The notes under the pieces are model-generated. The model was not told the origin of the DNA. It was given only the letters and a program-made list of their open reading frames with translations, and searched no databases. Both the position numbers and the translations under genes were made by a program. This document shows positions 38,226 through 49,523 of a DNA stretch of 64,000 nucleotides, in pieces (position 1 is the first letter of the stretch; every line of letters starts with the position of its first letter). The stretch covers positions 10,002,501 through 10,066,500 of the forward strand of contig NC_053042.1 in NCBI RefSeq assembly GCF_003473485.1, read 5' to 3'. Origin of the DNA: Medicago truncatula (Eukaryota > Streptophyta > Magnoliopsida > Fabales > Fabaceae).

Positions 38226-39204
38226 ATGGCTAGGGGTGGAAAAAGAGCAAGAGAATCAAAATCCGAAGAACAAACTTATGATGGAAAGAAGTTTCTTAGG
38301 GGATAACGAAGCAATAAGGTATTCAAATATTTGCCACTAGCAATTTATTGAAGAACGTATTTTCAAAAGAGGAGATTGTTTGAAAGTGAATGAAGAGTTA
38401 AAGAGAAGAGGTTGAGAGAAAATGAATAACATGATTCAAGACTCCAATTCTTTAACTTCAATAGAATTTCTTGGAAACGCAATTTTTATTCTGAGAAAAG
38501 GTAGAGTGTGGGAATCATATGTTTGTGGAAAAATTGTGCCTTACAATGAGGATACAATGAACAAGGTTGCATGGAGTTCAAGCACCGAAAGTGTGCCATG
38601 TTGAAAGAAGAAGGACATATTTGGAGGCAACAGGGAAGAAGGACCCTTGAAGGAAATCAAGGACGCATTGTGTGTTTCCGAAGCGGGTTTAATGAAGCAT
38701 GTCGAAGGGTGGTTGCTTAGAAAATTTTCTCAAAAAGATACGAAGCTACTACAAAAAGCTTGGGGAACATATTTTGTTTCTAATTTTGAAAATTATGGAA
38801 ATGCCTTGTAATTCAAATTGGTTACCGCGATATCTGTGCAAGCAATTCTTGAAAAATAAGACATCAATGTGTGGAGGATAGATGCTAATGTTTTGAAGAG
38901 ACTAGCCAATGAAAATCGAGCTGGATTTCGGTTAGGACATTGTAGCCTCATCAATGTTTTTTTCAAGGTTTCGAGTGTTTCAACCAAACCCACCAATTTG
39001 CCACAACGGAAAGTAAACAACATTGACAAAGGGTGGTTTAAGAAAATCCAAGAGCCTCTAGTCCGAATTCCAAGACACGTACCTCAAGAAATAATTCCAT
39101 TTCCACATCAAGCTCAAGAGGAAGAAGCACCTACGGCTCATCCCCAATTTGATATGTTGTCTCTAGGGATAGCTAAATCCTTAATTGAATTAGGTATAAG
39201 TTGA
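38226..39204 (+). pseudogene. Plant retroelement protein (putative plant transposon protein domain), decayed
   Basis: A frame starting ATG 38226 (MARGGKRARESKSEEQTYDG) and further pieces in shifted frames match a protein family abundant in Medicago annotation as putative plant transposon protein domain. Recognisable pieces are SLTSIEFLGNAIFILRKGRV, VCGKIVPYNEDTMNK, NENRAGFRLGHCSLINVFF and WFKKIQEPLVR. Several stops and frameshifts separate them, so no complete protein can be made. Function in the parent element is unknown to me. Confidence 0.7.
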
Positions 39205-39540
39205 TGCACATCCTTATTTCCTATTTTAACCGTGATTCGGAGCTATCAGATGCCTTGCAACACTTATGTCTTGAAGAAAAACCAATATCTGTATGAGTGT
39301 TTTCAAGGACAATGAGCTATAATGGAGCGCCATCACCATATTGAGAGGATTGCGTTCAAGCATAAGATTTTTCAACCAGTCATTCAATTTAACCAAGAGG
39401 AGCAAATGAGAATGGAGCAAGAAATAGGAGGATATGATCACATATTTTGATTGTTTAGTCTTGAATCCGAGTTTCAACATGGGTAATCGTCTGGAGGGCG
39501 AAATTGATTACATGAGAGGAAGCAAAATCATTTTTTTTTT

Positions 39541-39846
39541 TTAAATGCATCTAAATGTCCTTTTAAGTTTTTCGTTTTTCCCAAAGTGGTCCTTTAAGTT
39601 TCAAAAGTCCCAAACAAATCTTTTAAGTTTCAAAAGTTCCAAACAAGTCCTTTTAGTTTTTAAATCGTTTCAAACAAGTCCTTTTAGAGGATGATTGTGA
39701 TGATTCAGATGATAGCAACAAAGAACATTATCCACCATTTACCATGCCTAAAAAGATGACTAATTTTAAGTGGGTGTTACGAGCCATATTTAGTACCAAA
39801 AATGAGTTCAAGGAAGCAATTACCAACTATGCTATCTACAATAAAT
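39541..39846 (+). mobile_element. Truncated second copy of the Mutator-like element with MuDR fragment
   Basis: It repeats the sequence of the 27387-27752 element (AAATGCATCTAAATGTCC, then the AACAAAGAACATTATCCACC region and ACCATGCCTAAAAAGATGAC) but breaks off after the TACCAACTATGCTATCTACA text. The right arm is missing and the left end has become a T run. Confidence 0.8.
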
Positions 39847-40385
39847 AACAATAAAATAAAACACCAACTCCCCCAAAAAACACCAATTAAAAATGGCCAC
39901 CGCTTCACTCAATTTTCTCTATATACAAGTATTTTCTAAGTCCAACTCCATAACACCCTTGCCGCAGGTGCTATATAAACATTTTCTAAACCCTAATTTT
40001 ATAATCCCCCACCACCGTTGGCCGCAACAGCCGGTCCTTAATTACTTTTTATAAAGACACAATGTAGACAAATGCATGCTGCATGTATATATATTTTTAC
40101 TTATGATTCCTCAGTTTTCATTCATTTGTTTGTTGCGTTTATTATTTTGATTTCTTTTAATTTGTGCGAAATTTAGATTCGCAATCTCTCCATCTCCATC
40201 GAACACTTTGAGGCGCAACTTGTTGAAAATGAATTTTATTTATTTGTCATCATCATCTACCATGTATTTTAGTTGGTTGATCACATGTTATAAGTTGTTT
40301 ATTATTTTAACGAATTTGATTTCTTTGATTAAAAATTCAAAAAGCACCAGATATTGAAAACAAGAAGTTGTATGAGATTTGTGAG
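39847..40385 (+). repeat. Composite repeat module, copy 1 (diverged)
   Basis: It matches the other modules at AACACCAATTAAAAATGGCC (39878), at AATGCATGCTGCATG near 40070 (the exon A position), and at AACACTTTGAGGCGCAACTT near 40202 (the exon B position). It lacks the TTGACC array, and the ATG start and donor are altered. Confidence 0.6.
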
Positions 40386-41195
40386 TGTGCATCTGAATCT
40401 CTGTTGCCTGTATAATTATTTTGTGGAAACATGGAATATTAGTTAATGGTTGGTTTGGTACGTTATCATTGTAAAAACAATTAGATACAAATCATATGGA
40501 AGTGTTGGAAGTATTTAATATATAATATATGATAAAACATAAGTAAAAAAAAAAATATGAACATGATAATATAGGCTACTTATCCATATGATTTTTGCAA
40601 CCTATATTTTTTCTGAACTTTTTACTTCTTACCCATTTGGAGGCTCTTATTATGTAATGCTTGCATCTGATGGGAATTGCATATGGGTTAGGATGATCAG
40701 TTGGAGGCTCTTATTTCATCTATAACAAAAAATCTCATTCTATTTTACCACATTTTCATCTATAACAAAAATCTCATTCTATTTTTTCTATTAAAAATGT
40801 GTTCTAATTTTAATCCATTGCATAGCAGATATATATGCATTCTACTTCTAAATATCAATTTACTATAATTTGTTTTTCTCACTGTTTCATCTGACAACTG
40901 AGAAAGGAATTAGTTGTCCATTCAGACTTGTTGTTCTTTGACCTTAAGACTTGGAAATGGAACATGAGGTTTGGAGTTTAATATTAGGTGAATTTGTATA
41001 TTCATCTTCTTATACAGTTCTAAAATTTCTTTTATCATTCATTGCATTAAATTCAATGAACAAGTTTAGCAGCAAGCCATCAATAACTGTGTTGAAAGCC
41101 TCTTAGAACAAGAGCTAAAGTAAAAGGCATATTGAATCTATCAATATGAACCTTCATGGTTGAGCGAAGGATGAGTTTATGTGGGAAATTCACAT
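40386..41195. other. Spacer after module copy 1
   Basis: AT-rich, with a short duplication of TTTCATCTATAACAAAAAT near 40720-40780. No gene seen. Confidence 0.5.
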
Positions 41196-41211
41196 ACCTA
41201 AAGTTAGAATT

Positions 41212-41343
41212 CTTGTTTTTTTTTTTTTTTTTTTTTTTTTTTCAGGTAGCGTAGTGGCTAGAATTCACTTTTTTCAAGGTGAATAAGTGGGGTGTCCGGA
41301 GTTCGAACCCCGTCCATGCCAACTGAGCTATGCTCACCGGGAC
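41212..41343 (-). mobile_element. tRNA-derived SINE, minus strand
   Basis: Poly-T at the left is the reversed A tail. The reversed family end (CAGGTAGCGTAGTGGCTAG), B box (GGAGTTCGAACCCC) and head (GAGCTATGCTCACCGGG) follow. Flanks ACCTAAAGTTAGAATT (41196-41211) and ACCTAAAGTCAGAATT (41344-41359) form a 16-base duplication with one mismatch. Confidence 0.92.
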
Positions 41344-41417
41344 ACCTAAAGTCAGAATTTTATACCTTCAAAATAATTTTATTCATGCCTTCTCTATCAC
41401 TTAAATTGAGATGCAGA

Positions 41418-41539
41418 GGAGAATTATGAAATGAAGTGGAAATCACATGTTGAAGTGATAGATACACTAGCTCGTAAAGGAGAATTAAGAAATGAAGTGG
41501 AAATCACATGTTGAAGTGATAGATACACTAGCTCGTAAA
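41418..41539. repeat. Two tandem copies of a 61-base unit
   Basis: Units 41418-41478 and 41479-41539 are nearly identical; both contain AGTGGAAATCACATGTTG and end CTAGCTCGTAAA. Confidence 0.92.
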
Positions 41540-41889
41540 TATTTGCAATATTAATACCACAATTGATAGGATTTACATGCATAAAATTTGGCGGAAAAAC
41601 ACAAGAAAATAAAACTACATATTGAATGTTAAAATTTAATATCTTCTACCTTAAATAATTTTACTATATTTGATATGGATTTGTTCTTTACCACATTGCA
41701 CCTTCTTGTTTTCTATTCTCTAGCTCAATTTCAACGATTTCTCTGTACTACTACAAAATACAATTCATCTATCAAAGTTATGATCAATGACAAAGTTAAA
41801 TAAGCTAGCTTCTTAGATATCATACTATCTATGCATGTTTCAATATCCTATAAAATTTTCAACAAATCTTAAGAATGTTTTTGTATTTA

Positions 41890-42900
41890 ATTTTAAGAGC
41901 AAAACGAATTTGATTAGTTCAAAATGAGAGAGGTACAAATAGTAGTAAACCTAAAGGTTGGGTATAAGTACAAGGGGCTCTACAAGTAAAAGTAAAATCA
42001 TCCAAACTATGAATTATAGAAAATAAGAGGATTAAAAAATCACTCGTAGTACAACCACTTGTTGCTAGATACATCCTCCAAGAGGTGGATATAATTGTAT
42101 CTTCAATTTCCTCCATCACCAATATCTTAGTTGAGAAAATAATTCCATATGTAACCTCCCAAATATTCCAAACGATTGTGTCAAATACGAGTTACGCCTT
42201 ATAATGATTATTGTTGCAAGAAAAGAAGGAAAAATTATAAAGTAGAGTAACAAGGGAATCAATAGATCTAATCATGAAGACGTTATAGAAAAGGTACCAA
42301 AACTGTGATTAATTAAAGGAATAATGAGCTAAAATCGGTCACAACTTCATAACTTCATTGCATGTAAGCTAAAAGAAAAAGTACAAATTAAATACATTTC
42401 AGACACAACATATTCTAAAAGAAGTTGCACACAACAGGTATTTAGAACAAAATCGACGAAATACATAATATCTTCATATAACTTCGTCAAATGTAAGTTA
42501 TAAAACAAAAATCAAATCAAAACTAGTTTAGACACAAATATTATAAGATAACTAGCACAAAATATGCATTTAACATGAAATGGAGTAAATATGTACGAAC
42601 GAATTTTAGTTTAGACACATTTTTATTAAATACGTTTGAGAGACAAAATCTTTTATGAGAACATGCAAAAGTATTTTACACAAAAGAGAAGTAAAGAGAA
42701 ACATAGTAATACCTTCTTTATAGAATGATAAAATAACTGAGAACTTGACAATAAAATTATACCATGACTACTTGTAAAATAAAAACGGGTAATGGTAACA
42801 AAAAAACATGAGAAATATATAATTATCTTTGAGGCTCTGTACCGAGTAAATTAGTTGAATTCAAATAGACAGTTAATTTTGGTAGTATTTTTTTTTTGTT
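41890..42900 (+). repeat. Composite repeat upstream block, copy a
   Basis: It contains TTTTAAGAGCAAAACGAATT and about 900 further bases that recur at 61020-61960, and in part at 50370-50820 and 59490-59690. It lies on the same strand upstream of a module, as do the other copies. No coding frame recognised. Confidence 0.8.
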
Positions 42901-42932
42901 ACCATGTTATCTATACTATATATAAAAAAATG

Positions 42933-43103
42933 GAGAAAATTTAGGTACAATTCCTTATGTGCTTTTCGTATGATTCTTAACTAAATTCACTATGATTTCC
43001 TCAAATCCATAATTTTCTCAAAGTTTGTTATATCCAAAAAAATATGTATTTTTAGTTAAGAACCATACGAAAAGCACCTAAGGAATTGTACCTAAGTTTT
43101 CTC
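42933..43103. mobile_element. MITE with inverted arms of about 50 bases
   Basis: GAGAAAATTTAGGTACAATT at the left and its inverse AATTGTACCTAAGTTTTCTC at the right begin arms that pair over about 50 bases, including GTGCTTTTCGTATG and CATACGAAAAGCAC. A 60-base loop lies between. Confidence 0.85.
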
Positions 43104-43595
43104 ATTATTTTTTTTTGCATGTTTTGACTCTTTTGGGTTGAATTTTCCTCTTTCCAAAATTACCGTCAACTTTTAATACAAATAACACGTATAACAAATA
43201 AATAAGAGTAAATTTAAATATTAAAATAAAAGTGTAACAAACACGATAAACATGTATATATGTTCAATTTTTTTCTTCATAATTTAAAAAGTGTAACAAA
43301 CAAGATGAGTATATCTATACTTACTTTTCCAAAATTATAATTTTTTCGATATATTAATTAATGTTGAAATTAATAAATTCCATAAATAAATAAATAAAAT
43401 AAAATACATATTAAAAATGACTACCTTTTGACCAATTTTCTTTAAAAATGGCAACCTTTTGACCAAAAATAAATAAAAAGGGCAACCTTTTGACCAAAAA
43501 TAAATAAAAATTGCAACTTTTTGACCAAAAATAAATAAGAATGGCGACCTTTTGCTATAAATACACACACAACAGCTACTCCTCAGCACCAGCAC

Positions 43596-43988
43596 CAGGA
43601 CCGTTTCTAAGATTTTGATGGCCAAGGGTGAACTTATAATTGGGGTCCTAATCTAACTAATAAATATATATAAACATCAAGAGAATTGCTCTTCTCCCAT
43701 TTAGAATGCCCATTCCCATAAAAAAAAGCCGAACGTGAGTTAACTCAAGTAGGTGTATGTTCAACGTGAGTTTAGCATTTTTCAGTGTGAGTTAACTCAC
43801 GTAGTATGGGAATGAGCAAAAATAAATGGAAGAAGAGCAATTCTCAAACATCAAACTTGATACAAAAAACTAAGTAACTTTTTTTAGGGTCGTAAGACCC
43901 TTAAAAAAAAATTGGTGTCCAAATTTCGTACTTATTTTTTGAATCATAGGGCGGTCGCCCTCTTCACCCTACCTCAGATACGGCCCTG
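43596..43988. mobile_element. Non-autonomous hAT element inside module copy 2
   Basis: The ends CAGGACCGT and ACGGCCCTG are inverted with one mismatch. The 8-mer CTCAGCAC lies at 43582-43589 and directly after the element at 43989-43996. Six extra bases (CAGCAC) separate the left copy from the element. Modules at 53.2, 58.0 and 63.2 kb show the uninterrupted sequence. Confidence 0.82.
43681..43845. mobile_element. MITE nested in the hAT element
   Basis: The inverted ends GAGAATTGCTCTTCT and AGAAGAGCAATTCTC are perfect. A 9-base duplication AAACATCAA lies at 43672-43680 and 43846-43854, pointing to the Mutator superfamily. Confidence 0.9.
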
Positions 43989-44736
43989 CTCAGCACCGCC
44001 TACCTTTCAAAATATGTTGGCTGCAGCAGCTCCTTAACTACTTTTTGAAAAAATTCAACAACGGATGTTGCAGGTATGTATCTTTTCAATTATAATTTCA
44101 CATTTTTATATGTTTGTTGAGTTTATCATTTTTATTTATTTTAATCTGCAATCTCTTCTCGCGCAGGGAACACTTTGATTCGCAATGTATTGAAGATGAT
44201 GTTTATTTCTTCGTCATCTGCATCTACCATGTGTTTTATGTGGTCGATCACAACTACTATATTTTTTATTATTTTAACGACTATGATTTTTTGATTGAAC
44301 TCAAAAGGGTACTGGTTATATTAATAATCAATCCTTGCTGTTTTCAGGTACAGAGAGATGATGATATGCCGCGTTTCTCATGCTGGAAAACAAGAAACTG
44401 TGTGAAGTTTGTAAGTGTGCATCTAAATCTCCTTTGGCATTGTTTATATTATTATTTTTATTGAAATTTTTAGCTAATGGTTGTTTTTGGGACTCTATCA
44501 TTGAACAACAAAATATTAAATTAGATACAAGGCATATGGGAGTAATAAACGTGTTCGTAAGTATATATAGATTTGAGTTAGTGAAATAATGTTTTAGAAA
44601 ATGATATAATAAAAAGTCCATTGAATTATCTATCTCTATTTAGTAATTTAAAATATCTTGTCTTACTCCATTGAATTATATCCATATCCTATGAATTTCA
44701 TATCAATTTAAATTTTTAGTCATTAGCTCACTGCTA

Positions 44737-44983
44737 CATATATAAACCAAGCAAGAGAAGATGACTCACCAGCTAGAGTTGTTTTTGATTAATTCTCTCT
44801 TACTCAACGATGCAGCTTATTCTCTCAATTTTTACCATTGTTGATTTTTCCCTTTATTCGATGTAATGGGAAAAATCAGCGATGGAGAAGGTTGAGAGAA
44901 TGCGCAGCATCGTTTGGTAAAAGAGAATTATTCGGAAACAACCCTAGATGGCTATTGGTTTTCTCTTGCTAGGTTTATATATG
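44737..44983. repeat. Imperfect long foldback
   Basis: CATATATAAACC at the left pairs perfectly with GGTTTATATATG at the right. Next to them AGCAAGAGAA pairs with TTCTCTTGCT, and further inside AATTCTCTCTTAC, ACGATGC and ATTCTCTCAA pair with the opposite arm. It could be a MITE or a hairpin transcript; no known microRNA was recognised. Confidence 0.6.
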
Positions 44984-46429
44984 GTAATGGTTTTCTCTTG
45001 CGAGTGGTTTTATCTAAAATTCAATAGAGATAGAGTTTAAATAATTTGATATCCTCTGTCTAAATAGTTTGATATCCATTTCTTTTAGAGTCAATTATTG
45101 TGTCTTGTACGGTTACTGCTAGTTTTTTCCTTGTGTTACAGGTACTTAAGGTGTTATAAGTGAAAACGGAGAAGAAAAGGCTAAAAAAGGATGCATGACG
45201 GGCACTACAGGGCTGTTGATGGGCGTCACTACCCCAACCATCACACACACAACATAAATTAAGGGAGTACTTGAAATGGTCAGCAACGGTCTGCCCGTCA
45301 CAGGGTGTGACGCCCGTCATTGACCCGGAAGCCAATTTTTCATGATTAAAATTAAGCTATAAAAAGAACCCAAACACTCACTTTATGCATCTTTTAGCTA
45401 CCACAATATAACAATTTCAAAATTCCTATTTTATGCAATTTTTGAATTCAAGTTCTATAATATATACCTTTAAAATTCCATTGCCGCAGTTAATTCAATT
45501 TCAATCTTGCGATTGAATTTGATGGTTGATGCGCCTCAATTAATTTTATTATACCATTCGATTCCAATTCTTGTGGCTGCGTGACTGCTGCCACCGTTTT
45601 CTTCTTTGTTTAAAGTTTCCACCTTTTCACATGTTGGGCCCCTTTTTTCTCGACAAAAATAGACTATCTCCATTCATTTATTCAAATTGATAAAGTATAT
45701 TCATGTTGGATCTCTTTTATATATATTTTTTTATTATATGATGAATTCATTAAAGTTAAATTTAGTCCTTAAAAAAAATTAAAATCAAATTTAGAGTACA
45801 ATTTAATTATGTTTGAGTAGTTTTCATTGAGTTCGGAATGTGAGGACCGTCATATTAATGATGCTCTAATAAATTGTATGTTAAATAATTGAAATAAGAC
45901 GTATATTTTTAGTCTAAAAAATCTGTTTTTCACATTAAAAGTATACTACGAAAGTAGAAACACCGTGATACATATTCCGAATCAAAAGAGTAAAAAAGGT
46001 ATCAGACTCTAGAAAATTCATAAATTAATTTTTAAACACAGCCAAAACACCTTTTAAATTAATTTCGAAAATACAAATTTCCAAAAAGAGATTTTAAAAT
46101 TATAATCGGGTATGCGAAAGCTGGTAGTTATTAGTTTAAAATCCGGTAACGAACGCGCAAAAGCCAACGTTACCTTTATATTAGTTTTCTACTAAAAATG
46201 ACTTTTTCTGAGTAAGAATTGATTATTTTAAAAATCAATTGGTATATACAAAATCAATTGGAGAAAGTCTTTATCAGGATGGAGATCCAAAAAGAGGTCA
46301 CATGTTTAACATTTAAAATTATCATTCAAGTCGTTAGATTAAAATACAATGAAAGGTTGTGATTTGGAGTAAGTCTACAAACTTACCCTTAAAGAGGTTG
46401 TAAGATATCCTATCCAGATTGGCAGAGTC
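44984..46429. other. Intergenic, repeat-derived
   Basis: No gene seen. Near 45190-45330 the sequence holds GACGGGC and GCCCGTC motifs of the kind found in plant LTRs, but no LTR borders could be placed. Confidence 0.4.
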
Positions 46430-46515
46430 AATTTTTTATTTTTTTTTTATTTTTTATAGTGGCCGGGGTTTGAACACCGGACCTTGCATATTTTAGAGTC
46501 TATAATCTTATGCTA
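46430..46515 (-). mobile_element. Degraded tRNA-derived SINE fragment
   Basis: Poly-T, then GGCCGGGGTTTGAACACCGG and CCTTGCATATTTTAGAGTC, matching the reversed middle of the SINE family at 33250 and 41212. No duplication found. Confidence 0.55.
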
Positions 46516-46529
46516 AGCACTCATATATA

Positions 46530-46656
46530 CTACCTCCGGTCCTATTTATAAGAGAAATTTAGGTCAACAAAAGTGAATGTATTTGGACTGAATTTTTAAC
46601 TAGATACATCAACTTTTGTTGACCCAAAATTCTCTTATAAATAGGACCGGAGGGAA
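46530..46656. mobile_element. Stowaway MITE
   Basis: The ends CTACCTCCGGTCCTATTTAT and ATAAATAGGACCGGAGGGAA form long inverted repeats extending to AAGAGAA/TTCTCTT. TA lies at both flanks (46528-46529 and 46657-46658). Confidence 0.9.
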
Positions 46657-46830
46657 TATTATTTTAAAAAATATTAATTAAAAAAAGGGGAAAATATTTA
46701 GTGGTGGGGAGAACTTGGTCGTTTCCAAAAAATAGAAGAAAAATAAAAAATAAAGAATAAAGAAAACCGGTAATTCGGGAAATTACATCGATCTCTGTAA
46801 GTCCCCATATAAGTCCTGATGAAGTGTGTC

Positions 46831-47193
46831 CTACCAAGTAAAGTCCAGACAACCATGACTCAGGGCAGTAAGTTTGTCGGCACAAGTGTTACCTTCTCTA
46901 AAAACATGGGAGAAGAGGAGGCACATAAGAGAAGCAAAGCAATTGCTCCAATGATTGCGAAGGTCCCAAGGAACCATATCATGATATTTGGAAGCTTGAA
47001 TAGCCAGATGAGAATCACTCAATCCAAAGGTGAATCCAACCTCGATGATGAGCCTACTCAATAGTAATAATAATAATACCCAAAAGCTTCGTGTGCAACA
47101 TAGAAAAGACCTGAAACGGGCTAGAAAAACACCCAAAATACCTGATAGAGAATCACAGAATATGCCCCCTCCCACAGGCTGCATCATTCCCAT
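46831..47193 (-). pseudogene. LINE RNase H domain fragment
   Basis: The minus-strand frame carries SDSHLAIQASKYHDMVPWDL and SHVFREGNTCADKLTALSHG, the C-terminal part of the RNase H (RVT_3) domain of plant LINEs. The upstream part of the domain is scrambled by frameshifts, and the reverse transcriptase is absent. Confidence 0.72.
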
Positions 47194-47672
47194 TTAGAGA
47201 GCCATCTGTATTTACCATTCAGAGATCCATCCAATAAAAAATATGTTCATCAGTGCCGATAAATATAAATTGGGCCCTTATTATGAGAGCCATCTGCATT
47301 TATCCTTATTATGAAGATGAGAGAATATTGTTGTTGTTGTTACCATGTTTAGGAGTATAATTACAATGTTAAAATTGAAAGGAACTAACTTATGATAATT
47401 TGAATCATGTAAGCTTATGGTGTTGGAAAATTGAGAAGATTAGAGTGAAATTAAGGTGTAATTGAATGGATTAACTTAGTGTGAAGATTAGGGTCGAGAT
47501 TAGCGAGAAGTTGGACCGAAAATGGCGCCAAAATGCCTTTTATCTACCCATTTGCTCATTAATTCCTAATGGTGAATAAATTTCCCCCCATTACCTCTTA
47601 ATCCAAAAGCTAGCCTCCCACAAGCTTGCATATCCCTCTTCTCCTTGATTCTTGAGCTTTCATCCTCTTTCT
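47194..47672. other. Intergenic
   Basis: No gene seen. It includes a repeated ATGAGAGCCATCTGCATTTA-like text near 47200 and 47285 belonging to the flank of the LINE remnant. Confidence 0.4.
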
Positions 47673-47680
47673 CTCTTGAT

Positions 47681-48236
47681 TAGGCATGGCAACAAAACTC
47701 ATACCCGTGGTTACTCTCCCGAACCAAATCCAATTTGATGGATTTTCTCCGTTTTGACTGGGTTTGGGTATGAGTTTGAATTTTCCCCAATTTCAAAACA
47801 CGGGAATGGGATGGGTAACGAGTATATAGGTACCCACCCCGAACCCATACCCAAACCCATCCCGAATGCAGAAAATTACTTTATGTTAATATATCATGTT
47901 ATTTTGTTTGATAATTCTCATGTTATCAAAACTACCATTGATATTCAAAGGAGCAACTAAATTAATCGGTCTAACAAATGTTAAAGTGAGCATATTGCTG
48001 GATAATACATTACAACATTTCTCTAGGGGTTGCAAAAAAAAACTTCTATTTTTTATTAAAATCAGTTATTCAATATGGGGATGGGGCAGGGATACCCGAA
48101 TCCGTCGGGGACGGGGATGAGGTTAAATTTTTCATCCCCGCTGGATATGGGTAGGGTAACAGGTAAGTATGTGAGAATCGGGTATGGAGACGGGGAATGT
48201 AAAACTCGTTCCCATCCCGCCCCATTGCCATGCCTA
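47681..48236. mobile_element. hAT-like non-autonomous element
   Basis: It starts TAGGCATGGCAA and ends TTGCCATGCCTA, perfect 12-base inverted repeats. Flanks CTCTTGAT (47673-47680) and ATCTTGAT (48237-48244) agree in 7 of 8 positions. The inside repeats CCCGAACC- and GGGTATGGG-type motifs. Confidence 0.85.
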
Positions 48237-48244
48237 ATCTTGAT

Positions 48245-49176
48245 CCCCTTTTCTTCTCTCTTGCCTATATTTTGGCCTCTTTCACAAAATGTTCCAAATG
48301 AGTTATAAGTGATAACCCTAATTCACAAAGACTACAAACTATTTATCTTCACTTGTTTTGGGCTTGGTTCTCTCAACACTAATAGGCTTAGTCTCTATTC
48401 ATTCTCCACAAATAATACACTACTCTTTTACTTCACTTAAACCCCTTATTTACTCATACACCTCTATTTTCCTCAATCCCTCATAATTTTTTTTAACTTC
48501 ACAAAAATACCCTTCACTCCCAAATTACCAATAAAATAAATAAATAATTCTAATAATACTACTAATAAAAATCCGGATGTTACAAAGGAGGTTAATGGTT
48601 AATTGTACACTATTAAACTATTAAAGTGTCGTTTTATAGTGGAGGGGTTGCTTTATAGGTTTTTATGGTTGAGAGTTGTTGGTTGACGGTTATAGAGGGT
48701 GAAATTCATAACATAACAGTCGAGCGTTACTTAATGGTAATGACAAACAAAGTTACAATTCACTATTTTAAAACATCACTTCCTTATTGCATGGAAGAAA
48801 TCTCCTAGTGATGGAAGAATGTGAATAGTGTGATTGGTTCAAAGTGAATTAGGCTTGTTGCGAGAGTAGACTTTTGAGAAGTTGAGAAGACACTCCATTA
48901 ATACATATATCTGTTTTACAACAATATTAGTCATCTTTTGTGATTTTTCCTTTTCCCATAACAAAAGTTAAAAATAATGGAAATTTAGTAAAAAAATAAA
49001 TTATTTCTTATAGTTGGTCAATTTTTATTTGACCCTTTTACTAAGTGTGATAGCTTAAGAAAAAGAAAATTTGAATATACCCAAGAGACATTTAATAAAT
49101 ATTATAATATTAGGATGACTTTTAAATCTCCATAAGGGCTAAAATTACTTGATTAAGGTATGAAAATCATGGGTTT
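48245..49176. other. Promoter side of the NCR gene and AT-rich spacer
   Basis: No other gene seen. The last 200 bases before the NCR start are very AT-rich (for example TTGACCCTTTTACTAAG near 49030) and may hold its control region, but no known motif can be named with certainty. Confidence 0.4.
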
Positions 49177-49184
49177 TATAAAAA
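49177..49184 (+). promoter_or_regulatory. Candidate TATA box of the NCR gene
   Basis: TATAAAAA lies 44 bases before the first ATG, compatible with a short leader. Confidence 0.45.
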
Positions 49185-49220
49185 TTTTAGTCATAAAACT
49201 ATTTCTTATATGAAAAGGGA

Positions 49221-49523
49221 ATGAATATGGCTGAAATTGTCAAGTATATTTATGTTATCATTATCTTTCTTTCTCTATTTCTTGTTGCAACTAATATTGA
49301 AGGTAAGCTATTTTATCGTTTTCAAATTTCCTTTTTTTACTTCGGACACAATATTTTATTGTATTTTTGCTACCTTATCTTATTCTCTTTCTTCATTACC
49401 ACAGCGTTTTTTAGATGCAAGAACGATTTTGATTGTGTACACAAAAGGTGTCGAGGTCCTATGAGAGCAAAGTGTATTTCCAAAGCCATATGTAAATGCA
49501 GACTAGCGTTCACCCTAAAATAG
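49221..49523 (+). CDS. Nodule-specific cysteine-rich (NCR) peptide
   Basis: Two exons, 49221-49302 and 49405-49523, join in phase 1 to 66 codons plus stop. Exon 1 encodes a signal peptide of the NCR type (MAEIVKYIYVIIIFLSLFLV, then ATNIE); the in-frame second Met at position 3 may be the true start. The intron after the signal peptide is the standard NCR arrangement. The mature part has six cysteines spaced C-5-C-4-C-7-C-5-C-1-C, near the six-cysteine NCR pattern, and about eleven Lys/Arg against two Asp, so it is strongly cationic. NCR peptides are made in infected nodule cells, go through the secretory pathway to the symbiosome and drive bacteroid differentiation. A defensin-like gene is the alternative, but the signal peptide argues for NCR. 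Confidence 0.88.
   Translation: MNMAEIVKYIYVIIIFLSLFLVATNIEGKLFYRFQISFFYFGHNILLYFCYLILFSFFITTAFFRCKNDFDCVHKRCRGPMRAKCISKAICKCRLAFTLK

Larger units (their letters stand above)
43330..44570 (+). repeat. Composite repeat module, copy 2
   Basis: It has four TTGACC boxes within repeats of about 30 bases (43424-43556), TATAAATA at 43556-43563, then the module leader, interrupted by a hAT insertion (43596-43988). Exon A lacks the ATG found in copies 3 and 4 (ACG instead). The intron runs from GTATGTATC to GCGCAG, and exon B begins GGAACACTTTGATTCGCAA at 44167. A further AG-bordered segment follows from 44349 (GTACAGAGAGATGATGATAT). No known protein family is recognised in any frame. Confidence 0.7.

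Noticed and set aside
44380-44589. Short Cys-containing frame (CEVCKC) as a second NCR peptide
   Set aside because: It has no signal peptide or NCR cysteine spacing and overlaps module sequence.
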